64,000 nucleotides of DNA from Streptomyces sp. P3 (GTDB lineage Bacteria; Actinomycetota; Actinomycetes; Streptomycetales; Streptomycetaceae). The translations under genes were made by a program, and so were the position numbers. This document shows, piece after piece, positions 26,915 to 35,819 of the stretch (positions are counted from its first letter, which is position 1; each line of letters starts with the position of its first letter). Where the stretch lies: the NCBI RefSeq assembly GCF_003032475.1, contig NZ_CP028369.1, forward strand, positions 8,618,001 through 8,682,000, given 5' to 3'. Under the pieces are notes generated by a model. That model made no database searches and was not told the origin of the DNA. It was given only the letters and a program-made list of their open reading frames with translations.

Positions 26915-27583
26915 TCAGCCCGCGTCGGGGGTGCGGATCGCGGCGATGTCGAACTGCAGACGCACCTTCTCGCTCACCATGGCGCCGCCCTCGGCCAGGC
27001 GCGCGTTGTACGTCAGACCCCAGTCGGAACGGTCGATGGTGGTGGTGCCGTCGAAGCCCGCCCGCTCGTACCCGAACGGGTCGACGACGTGGCCGAGATA
27101 GGTGAGCTCGAGGACCACGGGCCGGGTCACGTTCCTGATGGTGAGGTCCCCGGTCATGCGATAGACGTCGGAGCCCGAAAGCTGTACGGCGGTGCTGGTG
27201 AAACGCATCCGCGGATAGGTGGCCGCGTCCAGGAAGTCACGGCCGGCCAGGTGGGCGTCGCGTTGTTCCACACCGGTGTCGACGCTGGCGGTGGACAGCA
27301 CGATCTCCGCGCGCGAGCGGGCCGGGTCGCGGCCGTCGAAGTAGAGGCGGCTCTCGTACCGGGTGAAGGCCCCGCGCACCGTGGTCACCAGGGCGTGCCG
27401 GACGGAGAAGCCGACACGGCTGTGGGCGGGGTCGATCATCCACTCGCCGGTCAGCGCGGCCAGCGCGGGGTCCGGCGGGCCGCCGGAGCCGGCGGGGGTG
27501 AACGCCGCCGGTCCGGCGGGCCGTTGAGATGCGGCGGAGGGCGTCGAACGCCGAAGGGAGGCGCCGCGGGTGAACAGGTTCAT
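26915..27583 (-). CDS. YceI-family lipid-binding protein
   Basis: YceI-like beta-barrel protein of 222 aa, a family that binds isoprenoids or other hydrophobic ligands. The signature runs from GEWMIDPAHSRVGFSVRHAL through YFDGRDPARSRAEIVL and VDTGVEQRDAHLAGRDFLDA to TGDLTIRNVTRPVVLEL. The first ~40 residues are Pro/Ala-rich and not a clear signal peptide, so it is probably cytoplasmic. No operon partner. Ligand unknown. Confidence 0.9.
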   Translation of the reverse strand: MNLFTRGASLRRSTPSAASQRPAGPAAFTPAGSGGPPDPALAALTGEWMIDPAHSRVGFSVRHALVTTVRGAFTRYESRLYFDGRDPARSRAEIVLSTASVDTGVEQRDAHLAGRDFLDAATYPRMRFTSTAVQLSGSDVYRMTGDLTIRNVTRPVVLELTYLGHVVDPFGYERAGFDGTTTIDRSDWGLTYNARLAEGGAMVSEKVRLQFDIAAIRTPDAG

Positions 27584-27865
27584 GACTCACGTGGTTACTG
27601 CACGGCCGGTGGCGCCGCAAACCCGTGCCCCGAGCCGTGGCGGTCCGAATCAGTACCGAAGGGTTCATAGACGTCCATCGTCGGCCGGGGGGCTACAACA
27701 TCCACACACGGCCGTCACCGAATGGTCCGGCGCTTCTGCGGCCGGGTTGCCGGGCGGCCCGGCGCGAGCGGACCGTCCGGGCGGCGGCCGGGGCGCCGGC
27801 CCGTTCGCGCGCGCCTGTCCCGGAGAGCTCGCCCCGTGACGTCGCCGCGGCACCGGGGTGGAACG

Positions 27866-28903
27866 TCAGCGGGCCGGCGCGCGTTCGACGAAGTGCTCCA
27901 GGTCATCCGTCGTGGGCCGCAGCAGACCGTCGCGCAGGGCGAGCGCCGTGGCCTCGGCGCGTGAGGCGCTGCCGGTCTTGCGGAGCAGGTGCTCGATGTG
28001 GCTGTGCACGGTCCGCGGGGACAGGAACAGCGCCTGGGCGATGGCCTGGTTGGTCTGACCGCGGGCGGCCCGGGTGAGGACCTCCAGCTCGCGCGGACTC
28101 AGGCCGTACGGCAACTCGGTGGGCGTCGCGGTCACCAGGACCGCGTCCCTGGCCAGCGGCGACCCCGCGGTGCACCGGCTCAGCACCACACGCCGCCACT
28201 CGCGGCCCACCGGCCACAGGGCCCGCAGCCGCATGCCGCCGGCAGCCGTGAACGCCCCGACCAGACGGACGAACGCGTCGTCCGCCAGCACCTCGGCGGG
28301 CTCACGGCCGGGCAGATCGATGACCCCCGCCGCCGTCACCAGACTCGCGCCCGCTCCGGGCGGCAGGTCCTGCATGTCGCCGGTGTGTGCGACCGGGTCG
28401 GCGAGGGCGCCCAGAGCGGGCAGCACCGAGGAGAGCAGCCGCCGTGCGTCCGTGTCGTACGCGCCGGGACCCTCGACGGACAGGTTGATCAGGCCGACCA
28501 GGCGCCCGTGATGGCGCAGGGCCCCGGTCAGCGCGTCCCGGAAACCGGCCGGGCGGACCCGCTCGGCGTAGAACCAGCCGTTGCGGAAACGCTGTCCGCC
28601 GGACGTCGTGTCCTCCACGTCCTCGGTGATGGACGGGGGCAGCGTCTGCCGGACGACGTTGGCGTACCAGGGGGTCGAGGTGAACTCGGCGGCGAGCGAC
28701 TCGGACGTCCCGGCCGGGTAGCCGATGCCCGCGAGCTGCACGTGCGCTCCGGTGCGCGGGTCGATCGCCAGCAGGGTCGCGGCGTCGAGGGGCAGGGCCC
28801 GGCCGAGTTCGTCCAGGGCCTGGGCGCAGGCCGAGGCGGTGTCCCGTTCACGGGTGAGCATGCCGATGCGGGCGGCCGCCGCGAGCTGCTGGTGGCTGAT
28901 CAT
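27866..28903 (-). CDS. GAF-domain LuxR-family transcriptional regulator
   Basis: Regulator of 345 aa from ATG 28903 (GGAGG seven bases upstream). Residues ~15-175 form a GAF-like sensor (LGRALPLDAATLLAIDPRTG). The C-terminus is a LuxR HTH: GLSPRELEVLTRAARGQTNQ followed by AIAQALFLSPRTVHSHIEHL. It has no receiver domain, so it responds to a ligand rather than a kinase. Divergent from the ABC importer cluster, with a dyad at 28942-28961 between them, so it probably controls that cluster. Confidence 0.88.
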   Translation of the reverse strand: MISHQQLAAAARIGMLTRERDTASACAQALDELGRALPLDAATLLAIDPRTGAHVQLAGIGYPAGTSESLAAEFTSTPWYANVVRQTLPPSITEDVEDTTSGGQRFRNGWFYAERVRPAGFRDALTGALRHHGRLVGLINLSVEGPGAYDTDARRLLSSVLPALGALADPVAHTGDMQDLPPGAGASLVTAAGVIDLPGREPAEVLADDAFVRLVGAFTAAGGMRLRALWPVGREWRRVVLSRCTAGSPLARDAVLVTATPTELPYGLSPRELEVLTRAARGQTNQAIAQALFLSPRTVHSHIEHLLRKTGSASRAEATALALRDGLLRPTTDDLEHFVERAPAR

Positions 28904-28941
28904 GGCGGGCCTCCGGGAACCCACGACCGGTAGTGTCGTTT

Positions 28942-28961
28942 GGCCCCTAACGGTAGGGCCC
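28942..28961. promoter_or_regulatory. Dyad between LuxR gene and ABC importer operon
   Basis: Arms GGCCCCTA and TAGGGCCC (7 of 8 positions paired) around ACGG. It lies 39 bases before the LuxR start and 181 before the substrate-binding protein gene. A candidate operator for the LuxR regulator. Confidence 0.5.
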
Positions 28962-29141
28962 TTCGGGCGGTCCGACAAGCCGTTCGCCGTTTCGTGACCG
29001 AAGTGCGCCGACGGTCGCCCGCCGCCGGTCCGGTCGGTATTTGTACGGATGGCGGGCCGGGCCGCACGGGTCTTTCCTGTTCGGCACAGCCCGACGCCCG
29101 ATGCCAGCGAGGCCGGGCCGCGACCCTCGGAGAGCGCCGCC

Positions 29142-30179
29142 ATGAACAGATTCCCGTCCCCGCCCCCCTCCTCGCGCCGGCAGTTCCTCGGTCTGTCGGG
29201 AGGGACCGTCGCCGCCGCCCTGCTGGGCGCCGCGGGGTGCTCGGCACCCGGCGGGAGCGCGAGCTCGGCACAGGCCGCGGGGGCGTCGGGCTCCGGCGCG
29301 AAGACCCTCACGAAGATCGGTCTGGACTATCCGTTCACACAGATCCCGCTCTACTCGGCGCTCGTCAAGCTGTCCACCGCCGCCGGGAAGAAGCGCGGCG
29401 TCTCCCTGGTGACCACCAACGACGCCGCGAGCGCCGACGCCCAGGCCGCCAACCTGCGCACCTGGGTCGCCCAGAAGATCCCCGCCATCGTGTCGTTCCC
29501 CATGGTCTTCGAGGCGACCGAGTCGGTCGCGAAGGCCGCGACGGACGCCGGCCTGATCTGGGTCACCTACGGAGGGTCCCTGGAACACCAGAGCGCCGAC
29601 ATCCAGTTCAACTTCCTCAAGGGCGGCACCCTCCTCGGGGAGGCAGCCGCCAAGTGGGCCCAGGAACAGCTCGGCGGCAAGGGGAAGATCGCCTTCCTCA
29701 CCGACGACACCATCCAGCTGGGCCGCGAGCGCACCAAGGGCATGATCGACGCCTTCACCAAGGCCGCGCCCGGCGTGGACGTCGTCGCCCGGGAACAGGC
29801 CATCGACCCCGACACCGGCCTGTCCAAGGCCCGGGCGGTGCTCGCCAAGCATCCCGACCTCAACCTCGTCCTCGGGGTCACGGACGCCGCCGCGTACGGC
29901 GCGTACAAGGCGCTCCAGCAGACGGGTCGCGCCACGACCGACGCCAAGACCTTCGTCGGCGGGCAGGACGGCGCCGCCCCCTCCCTGCTGGCGATCAAAC
30001 AGGGCACCTTCTACCGGGCGTCGGCCGCCCTCGCGCCGCAGGACATCGCCGACGCCGTCGTCGAGGTGCCCCTCGCCGTCGCCGCCGGGAAGGCGAACCC
30101 GAGCGTCCAGGTGCCGATCACCCTCGTGGGGCCGGGCGACACCGCGCGCATCGACGTCCTGCTCGCCCAGAACGCCTAG
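29142..30179 (+). CDS. ABC transporter substrate-binding lipoprotein (ribose type)
   Basis: Periplasmic-binding-protein-like lipoprotein of 345 aa, type I fold (family of ribose/autoinducer binders). It has a Tat-type leader (SRRQFLGLSGG) and a lipobox LLGAAGC, so it is anchored to the outer face of the membrane. Domain features include KIGLDYPFTQIPLYSALVKL, VSFPMVFEATESVAKAATDA and NLVLGVTDAAAYGAYKALQQ. The start at 29142 has CGGAGAG upstream. First gene of the importer cluster. The pairing with amidohydrolase and flavin enzyme genes suggests the ligand is not a simple sugar. Confidence 0.9.
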   Translation: MNRFPSPPPSSRRQFLGLSGGTVAAALLGAAGCSAPGGSASSAQAAGASGSGAKTLTKIGLDYPFTQIPLYSALVKLSTAAGKKRGVSLVTTNDAASADAQAANLRTWVAQKIPAIVSFPMVFEATESVAKAATDAGLIWVTYGGSLEHQSADIQFNFLKGGTLLGEAAAKWAQEQLGGKGKIAFLTDDTIQLGRERTKGMIDAFTKAAPGVDVVAREQAIDPDTGLSKARAVLAKHPDLNLVLGVTDAAAYGAYKALQQTGRATTDAKTFVGGQDGAAPSLLAIKQGTFYRASAALAPQDIADAVVEVPLAVAAGKANPSVQVPITLVGPGDTARIDVLLAQNA

Positions 30180-30190
30180 GCGCGGCCCCC

Positions 30191-31915
30191 ATGACCGAAC
30201 CCACGCTCCGCATCCGCGGCCTCGGCAAGTCGTTCGGCGGCGTCCGCGCCCTCGACGACGTGGACCTCACCGTCCCGGCGGGACAGGTGCACGCGCTCCT
30301 CGGGCACAACGGCGCCGGCAAGTCGACCCTGATCAAATGCCTCGGCGGCGCCTACCCGCCGGACACCGGCACGATGGAGATCGACGGAACCGTCCACACG
30401 CGGCTGAGTCCGCGCGAGTCCATCGCCGCCGGGGTGGCGATCATCTTCCAGACGCTCAGCGTCGTCGACTCCCTCACGGTCGCCGAGAACATCTTTCTGG
30501 GCCAGGAATGGACCCGGTACGGGACCGTCCACCGGCGCGCCCAGGAAGAGGTGGCGGCGGGCCTGCTGGAACGGGTCGCCGCCACCTGCTCACCGCGCGA
30601 CCGGCTCGGCGAACTGTCCATGGGGCAGCGGCAGTTGGTGGAGATCGCCAAGGCGCTGAGCCGCAGCGCCTCGGTACTCGTCCTCGACGAGCCCACCGCC
30701 GCCCTGTCCGGGGCCGAGAGCGACGCCCTCGCCGCACGGGTGGAGCACCTGCGCGCCCAGGGCCTGGCCATCGTGTACGTCACCCACCTGCTCGGCGAGG
30801 TGGAACGCCTCGCGGACGCGGTGACGGTTCTGCGTGACGGCCGCGTCACCCATCGCTCGACGGTGGCGGGACGGACCCGGCAGGAGCTCGTCGAGGCCGT
30901 CGCCGGAGCGGCCGTTACCGCGCACGGCCCCGGACGCCGGCCCGGAGAGGCCGACGGACAGAGCGGCCGGCCCGGGGAGCCCGCGCGTGCCTCCGGCGCC
31001 GCGCGGCCCTCGCGTCAGGGACGCCCGCGCGCGGCCCGTCTCGCGGTCACGGGACTGCGCGGACCGGGTTTCGGCCCCGTGGACCTGGACGTCGCCGAGG
31101 GCGAGATCGTGGCGTTGTACGGCCTCATCGGCGCGGGCCGCACCCGCATCCTCGAGACCCTGTTCGGAAGACGCCCCGCCGAAGGGGGAACCGTCCGGGT
31201 GGGGGACCGGGCCGTCGCGGTCACCCGGCCCGCGGACGCGCTCGCCGCGGGAATCGCCCTGGTTCCGGGAGACCGGCGCCGACAGGGCGTGTTCGCCGCG
31301 CTGAGCGCACAGGACAACGCCCTGCTCCCGTCGGTGCGCGGCCTGGCCCGGCGCGGCCTGCGGGCGCTGCGCGCGGAACGGCGGGTCTTCGCCGGACTGT
31401 CCGGCGCGGTGGGACTGCGCCCGGCCGACCCCCGGCTACCGGCGGCCGCCTTCTCCGGAGGCAACCAGCAAAAACTCGTCCTCGGCCGGTGGATCAACGA
31501 GGCGCACGACGTCGACGTCCTGCTGCTGGACGACCCGACCCAGGGCGTCGACGTCGGCGCCCGGCAGGAGATCTACCAGGTGGTGGCCTCACTGGCCGCG
31601 CAGCGCGGCACGGCGGTGCTGTGCGCCTCCAGCGACCCCGAGGAGGTCGTCGCGCTCGCCCACCGCTGCCTGATCGTCTCCGGCGGCCGGGTGACCGGCG
31701 AGCTCTCCGGCGCCGAACTCACCGAAACCGCCCTGCTCTCGGCCGTCCACGAAGCCGCCCGGCCGACGACCCAGGCCCCCGAGCCGACGCCGGCCCCCGA
31801 GCCCACGCCGTCCTCCGAGTCGATCCCGGCATCCACCTCGACCCGGCCACGCGCCTCGACCCCGCCATCCACGTCGCCCCCGGCATCCACCACGACCTCG
31901 AACGGAGCGGCATGA
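30191..31915 (+). CDS. ABC importer ATPase with two nucleotide-binding domains
   Basis: RbsA/MglA-like tandem ATPase of 574 aa. Domain 1 has the Walker A GHNGAGKST, LSMGQRQLVEIAKAL and the Walker B VLVLDEPTAAL. Domain 2 has the degenerate P-loop GLIGAGRTRILETLFG usual in this family, SGGNQQKLVLGRW and LLLDDPTQGVDVGARQE. The linker (~250-285) is unusually long and Arg/Pro-rich, and the C-terminus carries a ~45-residue Pro/Ser/Thr tail (PTPAPEPTPSSES and similar) not typical of the family. The stop overlaps the permease start (ATGA). Confidence 0.92.
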   Translation: MTEPTLRIRGLGKSFGGVRALDDVDLTVPAGQVHALLGHNGAGKSTLIKCLGGAYPPDTGTMEIDGTVHTRLSPRESIAAGVAIIFQTLSVVDSLTVAENIFLGQEWTRYGTVHRRAQEEVAAGLLERVAATCSPRDRLGELSMGQRQLVEIAKALSRSASVLVLDEPTAALSGAESDALAARVEHLRAQGLAIVYVTHLLGEVERLADAVTVLRDGRVTHRSTVAGRTRQELVEAVAGAAVTAHGPGRRPGEADGQSGRPGEPARASGAARPSRQGRPRAARLAVTGLRGPGFGPVDLDVAEGEIVALYGLIGAGRTRILETLFGRRPAEGGTVRVGDRAVAVTRPADALAAGIALVPGDRRRQGVFAALSAQDNALLPSVRGLARRGLRALRAERRVFAGLSGAVGLRPADPRLPAAAFSGGNQQKLVLGRWINEAHDVDVLLLDDPTQGVDVGARQEIYQVVASLAAQRGTAVLCASSDPEEVVALAHRCLIVSGGRVTGELSGAELTETALLSAVHEAARPTTQAPEPTPAPEPTPSSESIPASTSTRPRASTPPSTSPPASTTTSNGAA

Positions 31916-32919
31916 CCACCGCGACCAGCGCCCCCTCGGCCGACCGTCTGCTGCCCGCCCCGCGCACGCGCACACGGGCGTACACCGCGCTCCACGCCGT
32001 ACGGCGGCAGCCGCTGCTGCCCGTCCTCGCCGTCATGGTGCTCGTCTTCCAGTCGACGACCGGCAGCTTCCTGGACACCGGCAACCTGCGGGGGATCGCC
32101 ACCGACGCCGCCGCGGTCGCCATCGTGGCCGTGCCGCTGGCCCTGCTGGTCATCAGCGGCTACCTCGACCTCTCCGTCGGCTCCACGCTCGCCCTCGGCG
32201 GTCTGGTGGCCGGCTGGCTCGCCGGGGAACAGCACCAGTCGCCGGTCGTCGCCGTGCTCGGCGCGCTGGCGGCGGGCGCGGTGGTCGGTGCCGTCAACGG
32301 CGTGCTGTGCTGCTATCTGGGACTGTCCGCGTTCATCGTGACCCTCGGCATGCTGACGGCGGTGCGCGGATTCGCCCAGCAGCTCTTCCCGCTGCCGCTG
32401 AGCGGTTTCGGCTCCGGCTTCGCCTGGCTCGGCGGGGCCCGGATCGCCGGGATCGACGCACCGGTCGTGATCGCCGCCCTCGTCCTCCTGGCGGGCGCGT
32501 TGTTCCTGGCGCTCACCCCGGCCGGCCGGCACGTCTTCGCGATCGGCGTCAACCGCGAGGCCGCCTACCTCTCCGGCATCGGCGTCCGCCGCGCCCCGTT
32601 CGCGCTGTTCGTCGTGACGGGCGTCGCGGCCGCGCTCGCCGGCGCGATCAAGGCCTCGGTGCTGGACAGCGTCGTCGCCGGCACCTCGGGGGCCGGATTC
32701 GAACTGACGGTGCTCACCGCGGTGCTCCTCGGCGGGGTCGCGCTGACCGGGGGGTCCGGCTCCGTTCTCGGCGTGCTGCTCGGCGTGCTGTTCCTCGGCT
32801 GTCTGCAGAACGGGCTGACACTGCTGAGTGTGCCGACGTTCTGGCAGCAGATGGCCCAGGGCACCGCGCTCGTCGCCGGCGCGGCGCTCGCCTTCTTCGG
32901 GCCCCGGCTGAACCGGTGA
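31912..32919 (+). CDS. ABC importer permease (RbsC-like)
   Basis: Inner-membrane permease of 335 aa with about ten hydrophobic segments. The conserved ISGYLDLSVGSTLALGGLVA and ALTGGSGSVLGVLLGVLF are typical of the BPD_transp_2 (ribose/branched-chain) family. It works as a homodimer with the tandem ATPase. ATG overlaps the ATPase stop by four bases, so translation is coupled. It lies 86 bases before the amidohydrolase gene. Confidence 0.92.
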   Translation: MTTATSAPSADRLLPAPRTRTRAYTALHAVRRQPLLPVLAVMVLVFQSTTGSFLDTGNLRGIATDAAAVAIVAVPLALLVISGYLDLSVGSTLALGGLVAGWLAGEQHQSPVVAVLGALAAGAVVGAVNGVLCCYLGLSAFIVTLGMLTAVRGFAQQLFPLPLSGFGSGFAWLGGARIAGIDAPVVIAALVLLAGALFLALTPAGRHVFAIGVNREAAYLSGIGVRRAPFALFVVTGVAAALAGAIKASVLDSVVAGTSGAGFELTVLTAVLLGGVALTGGSGSVLGVLLGVLFLGCLQNGLTLLSVPTFWQQMAQGTALVAGAALAFFGPRLNR

Positions 32920-33005
32920 GCCCCTGCGGCCCTCCCGCGACTCCCCGTCCGCCCGCGCACCACCTCCCCTGATCCACCCGCTCCCCCTGCTCCGAGAGGA
33001 CCCAC

Positions 33006-34703
33006 GTGAACGACAGCGCCCCCTCCCTCGTCCTGACAGGCGGCCAGGTCCTGACCGTCGACGGCGACTTCACCGTGACCGAGGGCGTGGCCGTGCGCGG
33101 CCGGGACATCGTCGCCGTCGGCAGCGACGCGGAGATGCGCGCCCTGGCCGGACCCGGCACCCGCCTCGTCGAACTCGGCGGCCGGACCGTGCTGCCCGGC
33201 ATCAACGACTCCCACCTCCACGGAGCCGCCTACGGCATGACCAAGCCGCCGTTCGCCCTCGACGTGGGCCACCCGGCGGTCGGATCGATCGCCGACATCG
33301 CCGACGCGGTCGGCCGGGCGGCCCGCGCCGCCCGGCCCGGCGACTGGATCGTCGGACTGGGCTGGGACGCCGGTTACCTGGCGGAGTGCCTCGCCGACCC
33401 CCGGCGCTTCCCCCACCGCCGTGACCTGGACGCGGTCGCGCCGGACAACCCGGTCTGCCTGACCCACTTCTCCTCGCACCTCGTCTGGGTCAACAGCGCC
33501 GCGCTGCGCCACTGCGGCGTCGACGCCGACAGCGTGCCGCCGCCCGGCGGCGTCATCGACGCCGACCCCGACGGCCGTCCCGCGGGCATCCTGCGCGAAG
33601 CCGCCCAGGAACTCGTCAACGTCGGTCTGCCCACGCCCACCGTCGACCAGCGCCGCCTGGCGATCCGGGGCGTGGTGCGCGAACTGCACTCCCGCGGCAT
33701 CACCAGCTACACCGAACCGGGCCTCGGACCCGGCGGCGCAGGTTCCTTCTTCGGCGGGCTGAGCACCGACAACTGGACCGCCTACGCCGATCTCGCGGCG
33801 AGCGGCGAACTCGAGGCCCGGGTCAGCGTGCTGCTGCTGCCCGCGCCGATGGGCGGCTCGGCCGACGACGTCCGCAAGGGACTGGCCGAACTGCACCGCC
33901 CCGAGTCCGCCGACCCGCGCCTGCTCAACGCCATCGGCGTCAAGATCTTCGCCGACGGCGTGCCCCCCAACCGCACCGCCTGGATGAACGAGCCCTACTC
34001 CGGCGGCGGCCACGGTGCGCTCTGCGTGCACGGCGACACGCCCGCGCTGCGCAGCGGCGAACTGCGCGAGATGATCCGCGTCGCCCACGAGGCCGGCTTC
34101 CAGCTCGGCGTGCACGTCACCGGCGACCGGGCCATCGACGAGGTCGTCGACGCGTTCGTCGCCGCGAACGCCGCCGCGCCGCGGCCCGACGCCCGGCACT
34201 ACGTCATCCACGGCGACTTCGTCGGCGCGCGCAGCCTCGCCAAACTGGCCGCCCACGGCTACGGCGTCAACATGAACCCGGCCATCAAGTGGACCATCTC
34301 CGACCTGATGGACGAGGTCGTCGGCCCCGAGCGCTCCGCCTACCAGTGGCCCGTGCGGTCCGCCGTCGAAGCCGGGGTGCGGGTGTGCGCCAGCTCCGAC
34401 GCCCCGATCACCGAGCCCGACTGGCGGCAGGGGGTGAGCGCGATGCTGCTGCGGGAGTCCAAGGCCAGCGGCCGCCCGAGCGGACCCGAGCAGTGCGTGC
34501 CGCTCGCCGAGGCGCTGCGCGCGTACACCGTCCACCCGGCCCGTCAGGACTTCGCCGAGGAGTGGAAGGGCTCGATCGAGGTCGGCAAGGTCGCCGATCT
34601 GTGCGTCCTGGACCGCCCGCTGCTGGACCGGGACCCGCACACCGTCACCGACGCCGAGGTGGACCTGACGGTGTTCGACGGCCGCGTCGTCCACGAGCGC
34701 TGA
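33006..34703 (+). CDS. Amidohydrolase (YtcJ-like, amidohydrolase_3 family)
   Basis: Metal-dependent hydrolase of 565 aa. The N-terminal beta-sandwich is LVLTGGQVLTVDGDFTVTEG; the metal site begins LPGINDSHLHGAAYG (HxH). Other ligands are probably in FQLGVHVTGDRAIDEVVDAF and CASSDAPITEPDW (Asp). It ends with the usual IEVGKVADLCVLDRPLL. It would cleave an amide, lactam or ester bond in the imported compound. GTG start with AGAGGA seven bases upstream. Member of the ABC cluster. Confidence 0.9.
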   Translation: MNDSAPSLVLTGGQVLTVDGDFTVTEGVAVRGRDIVAVGSDAEMRALAGPGTRLVELGGRTVLPGINDSHLHGAAYGMTKPPFALDVGHPAVGSIADIADAVGRAARAARPGDWIVGLGWDAGYLAECLADPRRFPHRRDLDAVAPDNPVCLTHFSSHLVWVNSAALRHCGVDADSVPPPGGVIDADPDGRPAGILREAAQELVNVGLPTPTVDQRRLAIRGVVRELHSRGITSYTEPGLGPGGAGSFFGGLSTDNWTAYADLAASGELEARVSVLLLPAPMGGSADDVRKGLAELHRPESADPRLLNAIGVKIFADGVPPNRTAWMNEPYSGGGHGALCVHGDTPALRSGELREMIRVAHEAGFQLGVHVTGDRAIDEVVDAFVAANAAAPRPDARHYVIHGDFVGARSLAKLAAHGYGVNMNPAIKWTISDLMDEVVGPERSAYQWPVRSAVEAGVRVCASSDAPITEPDWRQGVSAMLLRESKASGRPSGPEQCVPLAEALRAYTVHPARQDFAEEWKGSIEVGKVADLCVLDRPLLDRDPHTVTDAEVDLTVFDGRVVHER

Positions 34704-34733
34704 GGAGAAGGACGGAACAGGTAAGGAGACGAC

Positions 34734-35675
34734 ATGACCACCGCACCCCGCATGCTGCTCGTCCTCAGCGAGAACTGGACGCTCACCGGCGGCCGGGCCG
34801 ACCTGCCCGCCGCGATCCGCTGGGCACGCGAGGCCGAGGACGCCGGCTTCGACTCCGTCATGGTCAGCGAGCACATCGTGCTCGGCCCGGACGCGGCCGC
34901 CGACGGGGTCATGGGCAACCCCCGTGACTACGCCCTGCCGGGCAACCAGGACCCGTACACCCCCTGGCCCCACTCACTGCTCCTGCTGGCCGCCGTCGCC
35001 TCGGTCACCGAGCGGCTGCGGCTGGCCGCCGCCGCGGTCCTCGCGCCCCTGCGCCATCCGCTGCTGATGGCCCGGGAACTGGGCACCCTCGACCTGATCA
35101 GCGAGGGGCGGCTGCTGGTGCAGCCGACGGTGAGCTGGAGCCGGGACGAGTACGACGCGCTGGGCGTGCCCTTCGCCCGTCGCGGCCGGCTGCTGGACGA
35201 GCATCTCGACGTCTGGGCCAAGGCCTGGGGACCGTCGCCGATCTCGCACGAGAGCGCGCACTACCCGTTCCGGGACGTCTACTTCGAGCCCAAGGCGTTC
35301 CGTCCCGAAGGGCCCCGGCTCTGGTTCGGCGGACAGCGCCTGGCCGGACCGGTGCTGCGCCGGCTCGTGCGGCACGGCCACGGCTTCCACCCCCTCGGGC
35401 GGCCGACGCCGCAGGACCTGAAAACGCTCGAGGAGGCCATGACCGCCGCCGGCCGGGACCTCGCCGACCTGGAGATGATCGGCGGCGCGCAGGGAGTCTT
35501 CCCCGACGACCGCTCCACCGCCGACCTCGGCGCCGCGCTCGCCGGGATACCGGAACAACTGGAGCAGGGCTTCACCACGTTCTGCGTCAAACCGAACCAG
35601 TTCACCGACGACCCGGCCGAGGTCGGCGCCTTCTGCCGTGAGGTGATGCGCCGCGTCGAAGCGTTCACCCGCTGA
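34734..35675 (+). CDS. LLM-class F420/flavin-dependent oxidoreductase
   Basis: Luciferase-like TIM-barrel enzyme of 313 aa. It opens AIRWAREAEDAGFDSVMVSE, with PWPHSLLLLAAVASVTERLR and ELGTLDLISEGRLLVQPTVS, all typical of F420-dependent LLM enzymes of the TIGR03619 type. It would transfer hydride or oxygen to a small organic substrate. AAGGAG precedes ATG 34734. Thirty bases after the amidohydrolase, so co-transcribed. Cofactor (F420 or FMNH2) not provable from sequence. Confidence 0.88.
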   Translation: MTTAPRMLLVLSENWTLTGGRADLPAAIRWAREAEDAGFDSVMVSEHIVLGPDAAADGVMGNPRDYALPGNQDPYTPWPHSLLLLAAVASVTERLRLAAAAVLAPLRHPLLMARELGTLDLISEGRLLVQPTVSWSRDEYDALGVPFARRGRLLDEHLDVWAKAWGPSPISHESAHYPFRDVYFEPKAFRPEGPRLWFGGQRLAGPVLRRLVRHGHGFHPLGRPTPQDLKTLEEAMTAAGRDLADLEMIGGAQGVFPDDRSTADLGAALAGIPEQLEQGFTTFCVKPNQFTDDPAEVGAFCREVMRRVEAFTR

Positions 35676-35749
35676 GCCCGCGCGCTCCTGCTCGCCCCGC
35701 GCCTCGCTCCCGCCGCCCCGCCCCCGCTCCCGGCCGGGCTGTCGTTTCG

Positions 35750-35755
35750 TACAAT
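35750..35755 (+). promoter_or_regulatory. Candidate -10 element before MarR gene
   Basis: TACAAT in an AT-rich pocket 65 bases upstream of the MarR start. No good -35 is seen. It suggests the MarR gene also has its own promoter. Confidence 0.35.
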
Positions 35756-35819
35756 TTGAGCCCGAACAACACGACGATCCACCGCGACCCACGCAGCACG
35801 TGGCCGAAGGAGTGTGCCG

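Noticed and set aside
28940..30190. N-terminal extension of the ABC ATPase frame back to 28940
   Set aside because: This part is an out-of-frame reading of the substrate-binding protein gene; ATG 30191 begins the true ATPase.
32565..34973. 802-codon minus-strand frame opposite the amidohydrolase
   Set aside because: Antisense shadow; no motifs, and it crosses several real genes.
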